DNA of 19,159 nucleotides, taken from Nitrospirota bacterium. GTDB lineage: Bacteria; Nitrospirota; 9FT-COMBO-42-15; HDB-SIOI813. The position numbers and the translations under genes are program-made. The stretch spans positions 1 through 19,159 of the forward strand of contig JACROQ010000057.1 of the NCBI GenBank assembly GCA_016214375.1, in the 5' to 3' direction. Of the stretch, positions 7,848 to 14,605 are shown piece by piece (within the stretch, counting starts at the first letter, position 1; every line of letters begins with the position of its first letter). The notes under the pieces are model-generated. The model did not search any database. It saw only the letters and a program-made list of their open reading frames with translations, and was not told the origin of the DNA.

Positions 7848-7875
7848 GATAGCATTGGGTAGCATTAGCAGGCTG

Positions 7876-7980
7876 CTGAAAAAGAGATGTCCTGTCACCC
7901 TGAACTTGTTTCAGGGTCTCATAACTTATTGATTTGAGTGGATGCTGAAACAAGTTCAGCAGGACATTTTTTAATTTCAG
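7876..7980. repeat. 105-bp CTGAA-type palindromic repeat in the operon leader
   Basis: The left end CTGAAAAAGAGATGTCCTG pairs with the right end CAGGACATTTTTTAATTTCAG. Inside, CCTGAACTTGTTTCAGG on the left is answered by GCTGAAACAAGTTCAGCAGG on the right. It is built like the GAGCGAAGCGAA element but has a different core. It lies between the predicted transcription start (about 7859) and the ribosome binding site, so it would form a long hairpin in the mRNA leader. Confidence 0.75.
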
Positions 7981-8018
7981 TTATTCGTGCAACAGAAGTT
8001 CTTAAAGGGAGGTGAGAA

Positions 8019-10685
8019 ATGATGAAGAGAGATGAAGCAATCGCTTGCGTTGAGCGAAGCGAAAAATTAAAGATCACATTCAGCAGGAGGAGTTTTTTAA
8101 AGACGACGGCGATTGGAGGGGGCGCCCTCCTACTTTCGGATAACTTGGCGGATAAATTGGGGCTTGTCGAGAATGCCTTTGCCATGCATAACTGGAAAGA
8201 GGGGACGACCTTTGAACAATTTCCCTTTACTGAACGGCTTGTCTGGAGGCCGGAAGATGGATTAGTGGCAGACAAGGTGGTGAGGAGCGGATGCTCATTC
8301 TGTCCTTCAGCCTGCTGGCACATGGTTCACGTAAAGGACGGAAGGGCAATCAATGTCTATGGGGATCCTGATAACCCCATCCAGGCAGCAGGGGGAGTTG
8401 AAGGGAAGCAAGGAGGTGTATGTGCCAAAGGGAGGATCGGCATTATCCAGCTCCTCTACAATAAATACCGCATCACCAGGCCCATGAAGAGGGTGGGGCC
8501 GAAACCAAGCATGAAGTTTGAGCCTGTCTCCTGGGACCAGGTGTTCACAGAGATCGCGCAAAAGTTGGTTGATATCAGGGACAACTCACCGGAGGGGGCC
8601 AAGGCGGTGGCGGCCAAGACGACTGACAGGGTCTCAAGGGACAACGGCGCCCCGCAGTTCCGGTTTATGCACATGTACGGGAGTCCCAACACCACCCATG
8701 AGGGGTACATCTGCAATGATGCCGGGGGGATTGCCCAGGGATTAATCCTTGGCAAAGGGTCTCAGACCAATGGGTTTAGTTATGATCCTGTTACCGGCAC
8801 TTATGACTTGGGGGATAGCAAGTATGTGATGTGGTTTGGTGTCAATGATGCGGAGTCACATCCCCTGACCCATGCCTGGATGCGGAGGAGAAAGGAGATT
8901 GTAAAGGCGAAGTGGATTGTCGTTGACCCGAGGATGACCGCAACCGCCCTTTCAGCAGAGGTGTGGGTCCCCATCAAGCCCGGTACGGACATGGCCCTGG
9001 TCTACGGGATGCTGCACTATATCATGAACAACAATCTCATAGACAGTGACTTTGTGGACAAATGGGTCGCTGGCTACGATGAGTTAAAGAAGTTTGTGAA
9101 TGCGAAGGGCTATTCTCCGGAGTGGGCTGCAGGGATCACGGGCATCCCGGCAAAGTCGATTCAACAGATTGCTAAGGATTATGCCACGACCAAACCAGCG
9201 GCCATCATCACAAACGCCGGGATCAACCATCACGTCAACGCAGTGGACTGCGAGCGGGTGTTGATATTCCTGACGGCCATTACCGGAAACCTCGGAGTCC
9301 CAGGAGGGGGCCACGTGGCCATGCACAATTCCGGCGTCGGTGTCTCCTTCCCCCCGATCAAGGGCGGGCCAACGATCACAGAGGCAGGCCTTCCGCCTCA
9401 ACCCGATTTCTTCGTGAGGGCGATCAATGAGGGGAAACCCTATAAGCTTCGTATGATCTTCTACCAGGGGAATATGACAACACAGAACTCCAATACGGCA
9501 ATGGTAAAAAAGGCCCTGATGAACCCGGATGTCACCTATGTAAGCTTCAACCTCTTTCCCCAGGAGGATACAGAGTATGCCGACTACATCCTCCCCACGC
9601 AGACATTCTATGAATTTGACCATGTCCACAGGAGGCTTGACAGGGCGTTGATGTTCAGGGAAAGGGCGGTTGATCCGATCGGTGAGACCAAATCAGAGCT
9701 TCAGGTATGGATAGAGCTGGCCGGCTATATGGCAAAGTTGGACAAAAAGAATCCGCCTGAATACTGGACAGGGAACTGGGATCCGAGGTGGTGGCAGGAT
9801 AAACGCTACTTCTGGAACGAGATCTGTGCAAAGAATGGCGGCGCCTGGTCCGGCGGCATGACGGCCGACAGGATGATCAATTTGGCCCCCAAGCATATGT
9901 TGAAGGCGCCCTGTCCGCCGATGGATCACCCTGCCGCAAAGGTCCTGAGGCGTGACCAATTGGCAGAGGATGGACAGCACCCTGGGCTCAGTGTGATGTT
10001 CTTAGATGACCCTGCATGGAAGCTCCTCTGGGCCAATGAGAAATTCCCCAACGGCCGCAGGTTCCCAAATGACATCGACAAGGTGCTTATCTATACCAAA
10101 GAGTTTGATGATAAGATGAAGGCCATTGGCCATTCAGCCCTTCCGGAGTTCTACACATCCCCGGAGTCCATGGCCGGACTCCCGACCATTAAGTATCTGA
10201 ATGAATTCGTGAAGTCACCCTCTGTGTCGAATAGCGCCGGGGGCAATCTTGTCCATAAGGTGGAGATTGGGGTAAAACCGGATCCGGAAATCAGGAAGAA
10301 ATATCCCATCCAGCTCACAACAGGAAGACCAGGTGTCGGTGTGTTCCACACCATCTCCCACTGGTCCTGGAGTCTTTCACAGTTGTGCCGGGACCGGTAT
10401 GTCCAGATGCACCCAAAGATGGCAGCCAAATTAAAGGTGAAGAGCGGCGACATGGTGAAGGTGGAGACCCAGAGGGGATCGCTCACCGGGCCGGTTATGG
10501 TATGGGACGGCATTCAGGAGGATACGGTATTTGTCCCCCATACCTTCGGAAACCGGCAGAAGGTCCATGAAGATATCGGGGGGAAGGCATGGGATACGGT
10601 GAATGTCCTGACCGAGCACTACTATGACACCCTCTCAGGCCAGAACGAGTATAAATGCCAGCTCTGTAAAGTGAGTAAAGTATAG
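8019..10685 (+). CDS. Tat-exported molybdopterin oxidoreductase, catalytic subunit (substrate unknown)
   Basis: 888 residues, DMSO-reductase superfamily. A twin-arginine signal SRRSFLK (22-28) with a Gly/Ala/Leu core and likely cleavage near 55 sends the folded enzyme to the periplasm. An N-terminal [4Fe-4S] site follows: C92-x2-C95-x3-C99-x35-C135. Cys232 in HEGYICND is the likely Mo ligand, as in PsrA/PhsA/ArrA-type enzymes rather than the Asp of NarG/NxrA. The C-terminal molybdopterin-dinucleotide domain is evident (TTGRPG, then VKSGDMVKVETQRG to HTFG). The protein ends in a CQLC motif. The start is fixed by GGAGGTGA at 8008-8015. It heads an operon with its iron-sulphur partner 11 bases on. 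It is not an NXR, ArxA or ArrA by signature, so reductase versus dehydrogenase direction and substrate (sulphur, arsenic, selenium or other oxyanion) stay open. The 21 residues before the Tat motif include a stretch (CVERSEK) encoded by a repeat core. Confidence 0.93.
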   Translation: MMKRDEAIACVERSEKLKITFSRRSFLKTTAIGGGALLLSDNLADKLGLVENAFAMHNWKEGTTFEQFPFTERLVWRPEDGLVADKVVRSGCSFCPSACWHMVHVKDGRAINVYGDPDNPIQAAGGVEGKQGGVCAKGRIGIIQLLYNKYRITRPMKRVGPKPSMKFEPVSWDQVFTEIAQKLVDIRDNSPEGAKAVAAKTTDRVSRDNGAPQFRFMHMYGSPNTTHEGYICNDAGGIAQGLILGKGSQTNGFSYDPVTGTYDLGDSKYVMWFGVNDAESHPLTHAWMRRRKEIVKAKWIVVDPRMTATALSAEVWVPIKPGTDMALVYGMLHYIMNNNLIDSDFVDKWVAGYDELKKFVNAKGYSPEWAAGITGIPAKSIQQIAKDYATTKPAAIITNAGINHHVNAVDCERVLIFLTAITGNLGVPGGGHVAMHNSGVGVSFPPIKGGPTITEAGLPPQPDFFVRAINEGKPYKLRMIFYQGNMTTQNSNTAMVKKALMNPDVTYVSFNLFPQEDTEYADYILPTQTFYEFDHVHRRLDRALMFRERAVDPIGETKSELQVWIELAGYMAKLDKKNPPEYWTGNWDPRWWQDKRYFWNEICAKNGGAWSGGMTADRMINLAPKHMLKAPCPPMDHPAAKVLRRDQLAEDGQHPGLSVMFLDDPAWKLLWANEKFPNGRRFPNDIDKVLIYTKEFDDKMKAIGHSALPEFYTSPESMAGLPTIKYLNEFVKSPSVSNSAGGNLVHKVEIGVKPDPEIRKKYPIQLTTGRPGVGVFHTISHWSWSLSQLCRDRYVQMHPKMAAKLKVKSGDMVKVETQRGSLTGPVMVWDGIQEDTVFVPHTFGNRQKVHEDIGGKAWDTVNVLTEHYYDTLSGQNEYKCQLCKVSKV

Positions 10686-10696
10686 GAGGGAGTCCA

Positions 10697-11389
10697 ATGG
10701 CACAGAAATATGCATTCTTAATAGATGGCGAGCGATGTATCTTCTGCAGGGCCTGTGTGGTGGCCTGTAAGCTGGAGAACCATGTGGGGTCTCAGTGGCA
10801 GAGGAATGACGTGATCCTCATCGGGCCGGACCAGGGCAAGAATCCGGCGATGTACCCGGTCTTTATGAATTGCCAGCATTGCGAAAGGCCGGCCTGCATT
10901 GCCGCCTGTCCTGTGGAGAATAAGGCAATAGAAAAGCGAGAGGATGGTGTGGTCATCATTATCCCGGATAAATGTGTCGGGGATGAGATGTGCGTCTATG
11001 CCTGTGCGTATGGGGCCCTCCGGCTTTCCCCGCATAAAAACAAGCATGGCTATCATGTGGTGGATAAGTGTACCTATTGTGTCCACAAGCTTGACCGGGA
11101 CCCGGATGCCCCCGGGGGGAACAGGCCCGCCTGCGTGATGACCTGTCCTAACCGTGCCCTGGATTTTGGGCTGAGGGATGAGCTTCTGGCGCGGGTAAAG
11201 CGGGAGGGGAGGGATATTCTGGATATAGACAAATTCGGGATGGGGCCGAGTAACATTATCCTCAAACCGAGGCCGGTACGCATGGCAAATGCGCTGCATG
11301 ACTCCGACGCCACATACTCATCGGAATGGCCCTTTGATATAAAGGCCTTTCGGGTTGGTGCATCAGAGGAACTTAATCCGGCAGGGTAA
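10697..11389 (+). CDS. Four-cluster ferredoxin subunit of the molybdoenzyme (PhsB/DmsB-like)
   Basis: 230 residues, carrying electrons between the molybdoenzyme and the cytochromes. Four cysteine groups are visible: C14/C17/C20/C24; C59/C62/C67/C71 (CQHCERPACIAACP); C93-xx-D96-xx-C99-xxx-C103; and C125/C128/C146/C150. In the third group the second cysteine is replaced by Asp96 (CVGDEMCVYAC), and the usual Pro after the last cysteine is Ala. This group may hold a [3Fe-4S] or an Asp-ligated [4Fe-4S] cluster. No signal peptide is present, so export is probably as a complex on the Tat signal of the catalytic subunit, as is known for this family. The gene lies 11 bases after the catalytic subunit, with GGAGG before its ATG. 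The roughly 70-residue tail beyond the last cluster shows no recognisable motif. Confidence 0.93.
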   Translation: MAQKYAFLIDGERCIFCRACVVACKLENHVGSQWQRNDVILIGPDQGKNPAMYPVFMNCQHCERPACIAACPVENKAIEKREDGVVIIIPDKCVGDEMCVYACAYGALRLSPHKNKHGYHVVDKCTYCVHKLDRDPDAPGGNRPACVMTCPNRALDFGLRDELLARVKREGRDILDIDKFGMGPSNIILKPRPVRMANALHDSDATYSSEWPFDIKAFRVGASEELNPAG

Positions 11390-11441
11390 CTTTAGGTAGG
11401 GGGTAGCAGTGAGGAGACAGGAGATATAGAAGGAGGGGACT

Positions 11442-11897
11442 ATGAAAAGGATATTAAACGTGATGTTGCTTTTAATCTTTATAGGAGCGATAGGTGCGGT
11501 GACCGATTCCATGGCCCAGAAGAAAGGGGAAAAGACCAAAACAACAGAGCTGCCTGTCGGCACACCGAGGACGGCTGAAGAGTTCTCCCGTGATGCGGAT
11601 ACCCTTATTGAGTCAAGGCGGTCCACTATTTCGGACGGGGAGTCGGCCTTGCTGTTCAAGCCGGCAAGGTGTCTCAGGTGTCATGAAAATAAACCTGGCG
11701 TAGAAGGGCAGATATTCTATGGGTATCCGGACTTCGGAAAAGATGTCAACTGGCCCGGGTATATTGCGCATCCGGAGCGAAAGCATGCGCCAAGTCTTGA
11801 TGAGTATAATTTTTATGATGCCCATGCCGGAAAGAAGAAGAGGCTGCCCATAACAATAGGCCAGGACTTAGAGCAGCGGCTGAAGCAGATGCAGTAG
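11442..11897 (+). CDS. Exported monohaem cytochrome c, 151 aa
   Basis: A Sec signal peptide (hydrophobic core about 5-20, cleavage after SMA at 25) precedes a Lys/Thr-rich stretch and a single CLRCH haem-binding motif (77-81). The rest (FYGYPDFGKDVNW, then GYIAHPERKHAPSLDEY) does not resemble a standard class I cytochrome c fold. A sixth ligand is not obvious: several histidines and only one late Met (150) are available. Its place directly after the ferredoxin subunit suggests it is the haem subunit that takes electrons from, or gives them to, the AB pair. The ribosome binding site is GGAGGGG ahead of the ATG. I do not recognise a named family. Confidence 0.8.
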   Translation: MKRILNVMLLLIFIGAIGAVTDSMAQKKGEKTKTTELPVGTPRTAEEFSRDADTLIESRRSTISDGESALLFKPARCLRCHENKPGVEGQIFYGYPDFGKDVNWPGYIAHPERKHAPSLDEYNFYDAHAGKKKRLPITIGQDLEQRLKQMQ

Positions 11898-11901
11898 AAG
11901 C

Positions 11902-11923
11902 GGTGAATTGGTGAATGGTGAAT
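11902..11923 (+). repeat. Triple GGTGAAT repeat overlapping the TorD start codon
   Basis: GGTGAAT occurs at 11902-11908, 11910-11916 and 11917-11923. The ATG start at 11915 lies inside the second copy. The first copy supplies a GGTGA ribosome binding site eight bases upstream of that ATG. Confidence 0.85.
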
Positions 11924-12613
11924 GGGAAGAAGAGTGAAGATGTAGCCGCAGGCTTTAGCCTGCATTACAAAAGCAAGGAGGGTGCTGTTTATGCCATGCT
12001 CTCGGAATGCTTTAAGGAACCTTGTGTAGAATTTGCTGAAGATGTGGCAACGGGCAGATTATATGAACTGATTGCAGAGGGATTAAAGAGATTAGACATC
12101 CCTGTTTTGCCGGATGTCATAAAAGGGCTGCGAGGGGACAACCTGATGATGGGGCCGATGGAAGGGCCGGTGATAGGGAAAGACGAGGCAATACTGAATA
12201 TATATCACAGGTTAAGAGAGGCCTATTATTCTCTCTTCTTTCCCCTTTATGTTGTTCCTGTGGAATCTGTTTATAAGGCATGGAAGGAGGGGAAGGATGA
12301 GAAGGGGTATATCATGGGAGACCCGGCCATTGAGATGAAAAAGAGGTACGGGATGGCCGGGATAGAGATCCCTGAGATCTATAAAGATACCCCTGACCAC
12401 ATCTTTCTTCTCCTGGAATACGCCTCCCTGTTGTGTGAGAACCTTGAGGAAGAGTCAAGGGCCGGGTTTGTCTCAGGTCATCTTGACTGGGTAGAAGACC
12501 TGAGGAACGATATCTATAAATATAGTGAGAGTCATTTCTACAGGGCTGTAGCAGATGTGACGGTCTCCTTTCTTAAGGGTGAAAGGACTAACTTACTAAT
12601 CCAGAGGAGGTAG
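11915..12613 (+). CDS. TorD/NarJ-type cytoplasmic chaperone for the molybdoenzyme
   Basis: 232 residues, predicted all-helical and soluble. Family landmarks visible: the N-terminal helix GAVYAMLSECFKEP (about 23-36), YYSLFFPLYVVPVESVYKAW (104-123, the conserved 'YxxLF..P....P..SVY' region), PDHIFLLLEYASLL (160-173) and FVSGHLDWVEDL (185-196). Members bind the Tat leader and insert cofactor before export of their partner. The partner here is the molybdoenzyme four kilobases upstream. The chosen ATG lies in a GGTGAAT repeat, and residues 9-18 are encoded across a GCAGGCTTTAGCCTGC palindrome, so the first roughly 18 residues may be a recent repeat-derived extension. No later in-frame start has a well-placed ribosome binding site before the first helix. 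Confidence 0.87.
   Translation: MVNGKKSEDVAAGFSLHYKSKEGAVYAMLSECFKEPCVEFAEDVATGRLYELIAEGLKRLDIPVLPDVIKGLRGDNLMMGPMEGPVIGKDEAILNIYHRLREAYYSLFFPLYVVPVESVYKAWKEGKDEKGYIMGDPAIEMKKRYGMAGIEIPEIYKDTPDHIFLLLEYASLLCENLEEESRAGFVSGHLDWVEDLRNDIYKYSESHFYRAVADVTVSFLKGERTNLLIQRR
11948..11963. repeat. GCAGGCTTTAGCCTGC palindrome inside the TorD gene
   Basis: A perfect inverted repeat of two 7-bp arms around TT, preceded by GTAGCC. It lies 33-48 bases into the coding sequence. This type of palindrome commonly occurs dispersed between genes in bacterial genomes, so its position inside a reading frame is unusual. Confidence 0.75.
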
Positions 12614-12616
12614 CGT

Positions 12617-13069
12617 ATGAAGCCTGAAAGGCTCTTTTCTCTCATAGTCCTGTTGATGGTGGTGCTGTTTTGGGGAGGTTGTTCAAAAAGGGAAGGGGCA
12701 AAGACCGGGGGGGAAGTGAAGATCCCGGTGGCGCCGGCTGCGTATGCGGATAAGCATATCCCCGAGGGGTGGTGGACAGATGAGAAGGTCATTGCGGAAG
12801 GAAAGGAACTCTATGAGGGGAGAAAGAACATGGATGTCAACTGCGCGGCCTGTCATGGAATGGGGGGTCTCCCTGTACTTACCGGCGCGAGGGATTTTAG
12901 AGATGCATTGATAGTGGGTAAGTGGTCTGATGGCTACTGGTTTTGGCGGGTTTCGGAGGGGGTGCCTGATACAGCGATGACAGGGTGGAAGGAGAAGCTA
13001 TCTGAAGAAGAGATATGGCAGGTGATCGCTTATTCGCGTACCTTCTCTCAGGGAGGGAAAGGTCAATAG
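12617..13069 (+). CDS. Lipoprotein monohaem cytochrome c, 150 aa
   Basis: A lipoprotein signal with its hydrophobic core at about 7-19 ends at Cys22 (WGGC; the lipobox is imperfect because position -3 is Trp). A class I cytochrome c domain follows with CAACH at 76-80 and a likely axial Met121 in TAMTGW. The C-terminal helix EEIWQVIAYSRTF (131-143) is typical of the fold. It is expected to be anchored to a membrane facing the periplasm and to shuttle electrons between the molybdoenzyme complex and the bd-like subunit. It starts four bases after the chaperone stop and ends one base before the CydA-like gene, so the three genes are tightly coupled. Confidence 0.88.
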   Translation: MKPERLFSLIVLLMVVLFWGGCSKREGAKTGGEVKIPVAPAAYADKHIPEGWWTDEKVIAEGKELYEGRKNMDVNCAACHGMGGLPVLTGARDFRDALIVGKWSDGYWFWRVSEGVPDTAMTGWKEKLSEEEIWQVIAYSRTFSQGGKGQ

Positions 13070-13070
13070 C

Positions 13071-14567
13071 ATGAAGACGATAACCTCTCGGTGGAAGATA
13101 TGGGGACCCATGATCCCCCTGCTCCTGATCCCGATACTTTCCTATGCCCAGGTGCCTGAACTCCCGCCGGTGGAACTTGGCATTGGGAACAGGGAGGTGG
13201 TCTGGATTGTGATGCAGGTGCATCTCCTCTTTGCCGCGTTTATCCTTGGGGCGCCCATCTTTGTAGTCCTCTGTGAGTTTATCGGCATGAGGACCAAGGA
13301 TGCCCGCTATGACCGACTGGCAAAGGAGGTGACCAAGGTCACTTCGATCGCCTACAGTCTTACCGCCCTGTTCGGAGGTTTTGCCATTTTGGTGCTCATC
13401 GGCCTCTACCCTGAGATCACCTCTTATATGATCAGACGATTTTTCCCGATGGTGGCCATTATCTATCCGCTCCTGTTTATCGGTGAGACAGTGACCCTCT
13501 ATTCCTACTGGTATACATGGGATATCTGGAAGGAGAAGAAGGGACGGCACCTGGCCGTCGGGATCTTATTAAACCTCTTTGGGCTGGCGACCATGTTTGC
13601 CATCAATGCGCCTACCTCCTTTATGAATACCCCGCCAAGGCCTTTGGCCACCGCCACACTGTGGCAGGCTATCAACAACTATACATGGATGCCGCTCAAT
13701 CTCCACCGCACGGTAGGGAACATCACATTCGGAGGTTTTATCACCGGTCTTATTGCCGCATATCTTTATATGGCCTCGAAAAAGGATGAAGATAAGGCGT
13801 TCTATGACTGGATGGGATTTGTGGGGAATCTGATCGGTATCGCTGCCCTGATCGTTTTGCCGCTGATGGGCTATATCTATGCCCTTGAGTTTTACAAATA
13901 TGACGCCTCTGCAGGGCTCTACCTGATGTCTGACCGCCTCTCCATGCACTGGGAGATCAATGGGGTTTTGACCGGCGCCACATTTCTTGCAGGGAACTTT
14001 TACATATGGTTGAGCATGAAGCGGGTCGAGGGCGCCAACAGGTTTGCCCCTTATGTGAAGGCCGGGTTTATCATTATCCTGATCTGCAATGCCATCTGGA
14101 TGACGCCAAGACATTTCTGGCCTGTCATGCAGGTCCCTGAAGATCTTCTTACCAAAGTGGAACTGCCGCCCCATCTGGGTTTTCTTGCGCTGATGCAGGC
14201 AAAAAACACAGCGGCCTTTTTAACGGTACTGGTGACCTTGATTAATTATCTCCTCTACCGCAGGGCCCTCAAGACCGGAAAGATTATCTGGGGTAAGATA
14301 GACTTTATATCCCAGTATGTATTGATCTTTCTTGGATTTACCTCAATCTGGACCATGGCCTTTATGGGCTCTGTCAGGTCCTTTGCACGGAAGTATTTTC
14401 ACGTCTATCTCTATATAAAAGATACGACACCGGAGTCCTATACGCCGACCCTGGCCTTTACAACCGCAATGGCTACGTTGATCACATGGGTGTTTTTTAT
14501 CCTTGTGAGTTTTGCGATATGGCTTGCACTGATCTCAGGGATGCAAAAGAAGGGGAAGGAAGGGTAA
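13071..14567 (+). CDS. CydA-like cytochrome b membrane subunit (bd superfamily, probably not a canonical oxidase)
   Basis: 498 residues, about ten membrane helices, with a signal-like N-terminal helix (about 11-26) ending SYAQ. The second helix, QVHLLFAAFILGAPIF, aligns with the CydA helix carrying the high-spin haem ligand, giving His51. HRTVGN (His212) aligns with the HTVASG ligand helix of haem b558. GETVTL (Glu139) matches the second conserved acidic site of CydA (Glu107 in E. coli), but where Glu99 is expected there is only AIIYP. Loss of that residue and the absence of a CydB gene argue against ordinary oxygen reduction. Related CydA-like proteins with c cytochromes are known in Nitrospirota and anammox bacteria. 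No NrfD/PsrC, NarI or b561 anchor is encoded nearby, so this subunit is the likely quinone-reactive partner (inference). Alignment was made by eye. Confidence 0.8.
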   Translation: MKTITSRWKIWGPMIPLLLIPILSYAQVPELPPVELGIGNREVVWIVMQVHLLFAAFILGAPIFVVLCEFIGMRTKDARYDRLAKEVTKVTSIAYSLTALFGGFAILVLIGLYPEITSYMIRRFFPMVAIIYPLLFIGETVTLYSYWYTWDIWKEKKGRHLAVGILLNLFGLATMFAINAPTSFMNTPPRPLATATLWQAINNYTWMPLNLHRTVGNITFGGFITGLIAAYLYMASKKDEDKAFYDWMGFVGNLIGIAALIVLPLMGYIYALEFYKYDASAGLYLMSDRLSMHWEINGVLTGATFLAGNFYIWLSMKRVEGANRFAPYVKAGFIIILICNAIWMTPRHFWPVMQVPEDLLTKVELPPHLGFLALMQAKNTAAFLTVLVTLINYLLYRRALKTGKIIWGKIDFISQYVLIFLGFTSIWTMAFMGSVRSFARKYFHVYLYIKDTTPESYTPTLAFTTAMATLITWVFFILVSFAIWLALISGMQKKGKEG

Positions 14568-14605
14568 GAGAGACGCTGCGGGTGAAGGCGTAACGAGGGG
14601 GGGAT

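Larger units (their letters stand above)
7492..8018. other. 527-bp leader region between regulator and redox operon
   Basis: No gene is seen here. In order it holds the tail duplication of the regulator, MITE copy 2 (7640-7771), a 16-bp palindrome (7779-7794), a sigma-54 promoter (7833-7847), two TAGCATT direct repeats 10 bp apart (7850-7856 and 7860-7866), a 105-bp CTGAA-type palindrome (7876-7980) and the ribosome binding site of the molybdoenzyme gene (8008-8015). The implied untranslated leader is about 160 nt. Confidence 0.7.

Noticed and set aside
8019..10685. Arsenite/arsenate enzyme (ArxA/ArrA)
   Set aside because: The signature CSGCTTWC-like start of ArxA and the CQGCTAWC-like start of ArrA are not present (here CSFCPSAC), and no ars genes are nearby. 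A PhsA/PsrA-like thiosulphate or polysulphide reductase also cannot be assigned by signature.
10718..11299. Long antisense reading frame opposite the ferredoxin gene
   Set aside because: It is a mirror of the cysteine-rich coding strand. It has no ribosome binding site, and its composition (His/Pro/Arg-rich) is typical of shadow frames. The same applies to the other antisense frames in the redox operon and the plus-strand frames inside 560-4327.
8019..11389. Nitrite oxidoreductase or nitrate reductase (NxrAB/NarGH)
   Set aside because: The first cluster ligand is Cys in a CxxC arrangement rather than the HxxxC of NarG/NxrA, and the likely Mo ligand is Cys rather than Asp. The bd-like protein and cytochromes alone do not make it NXR.
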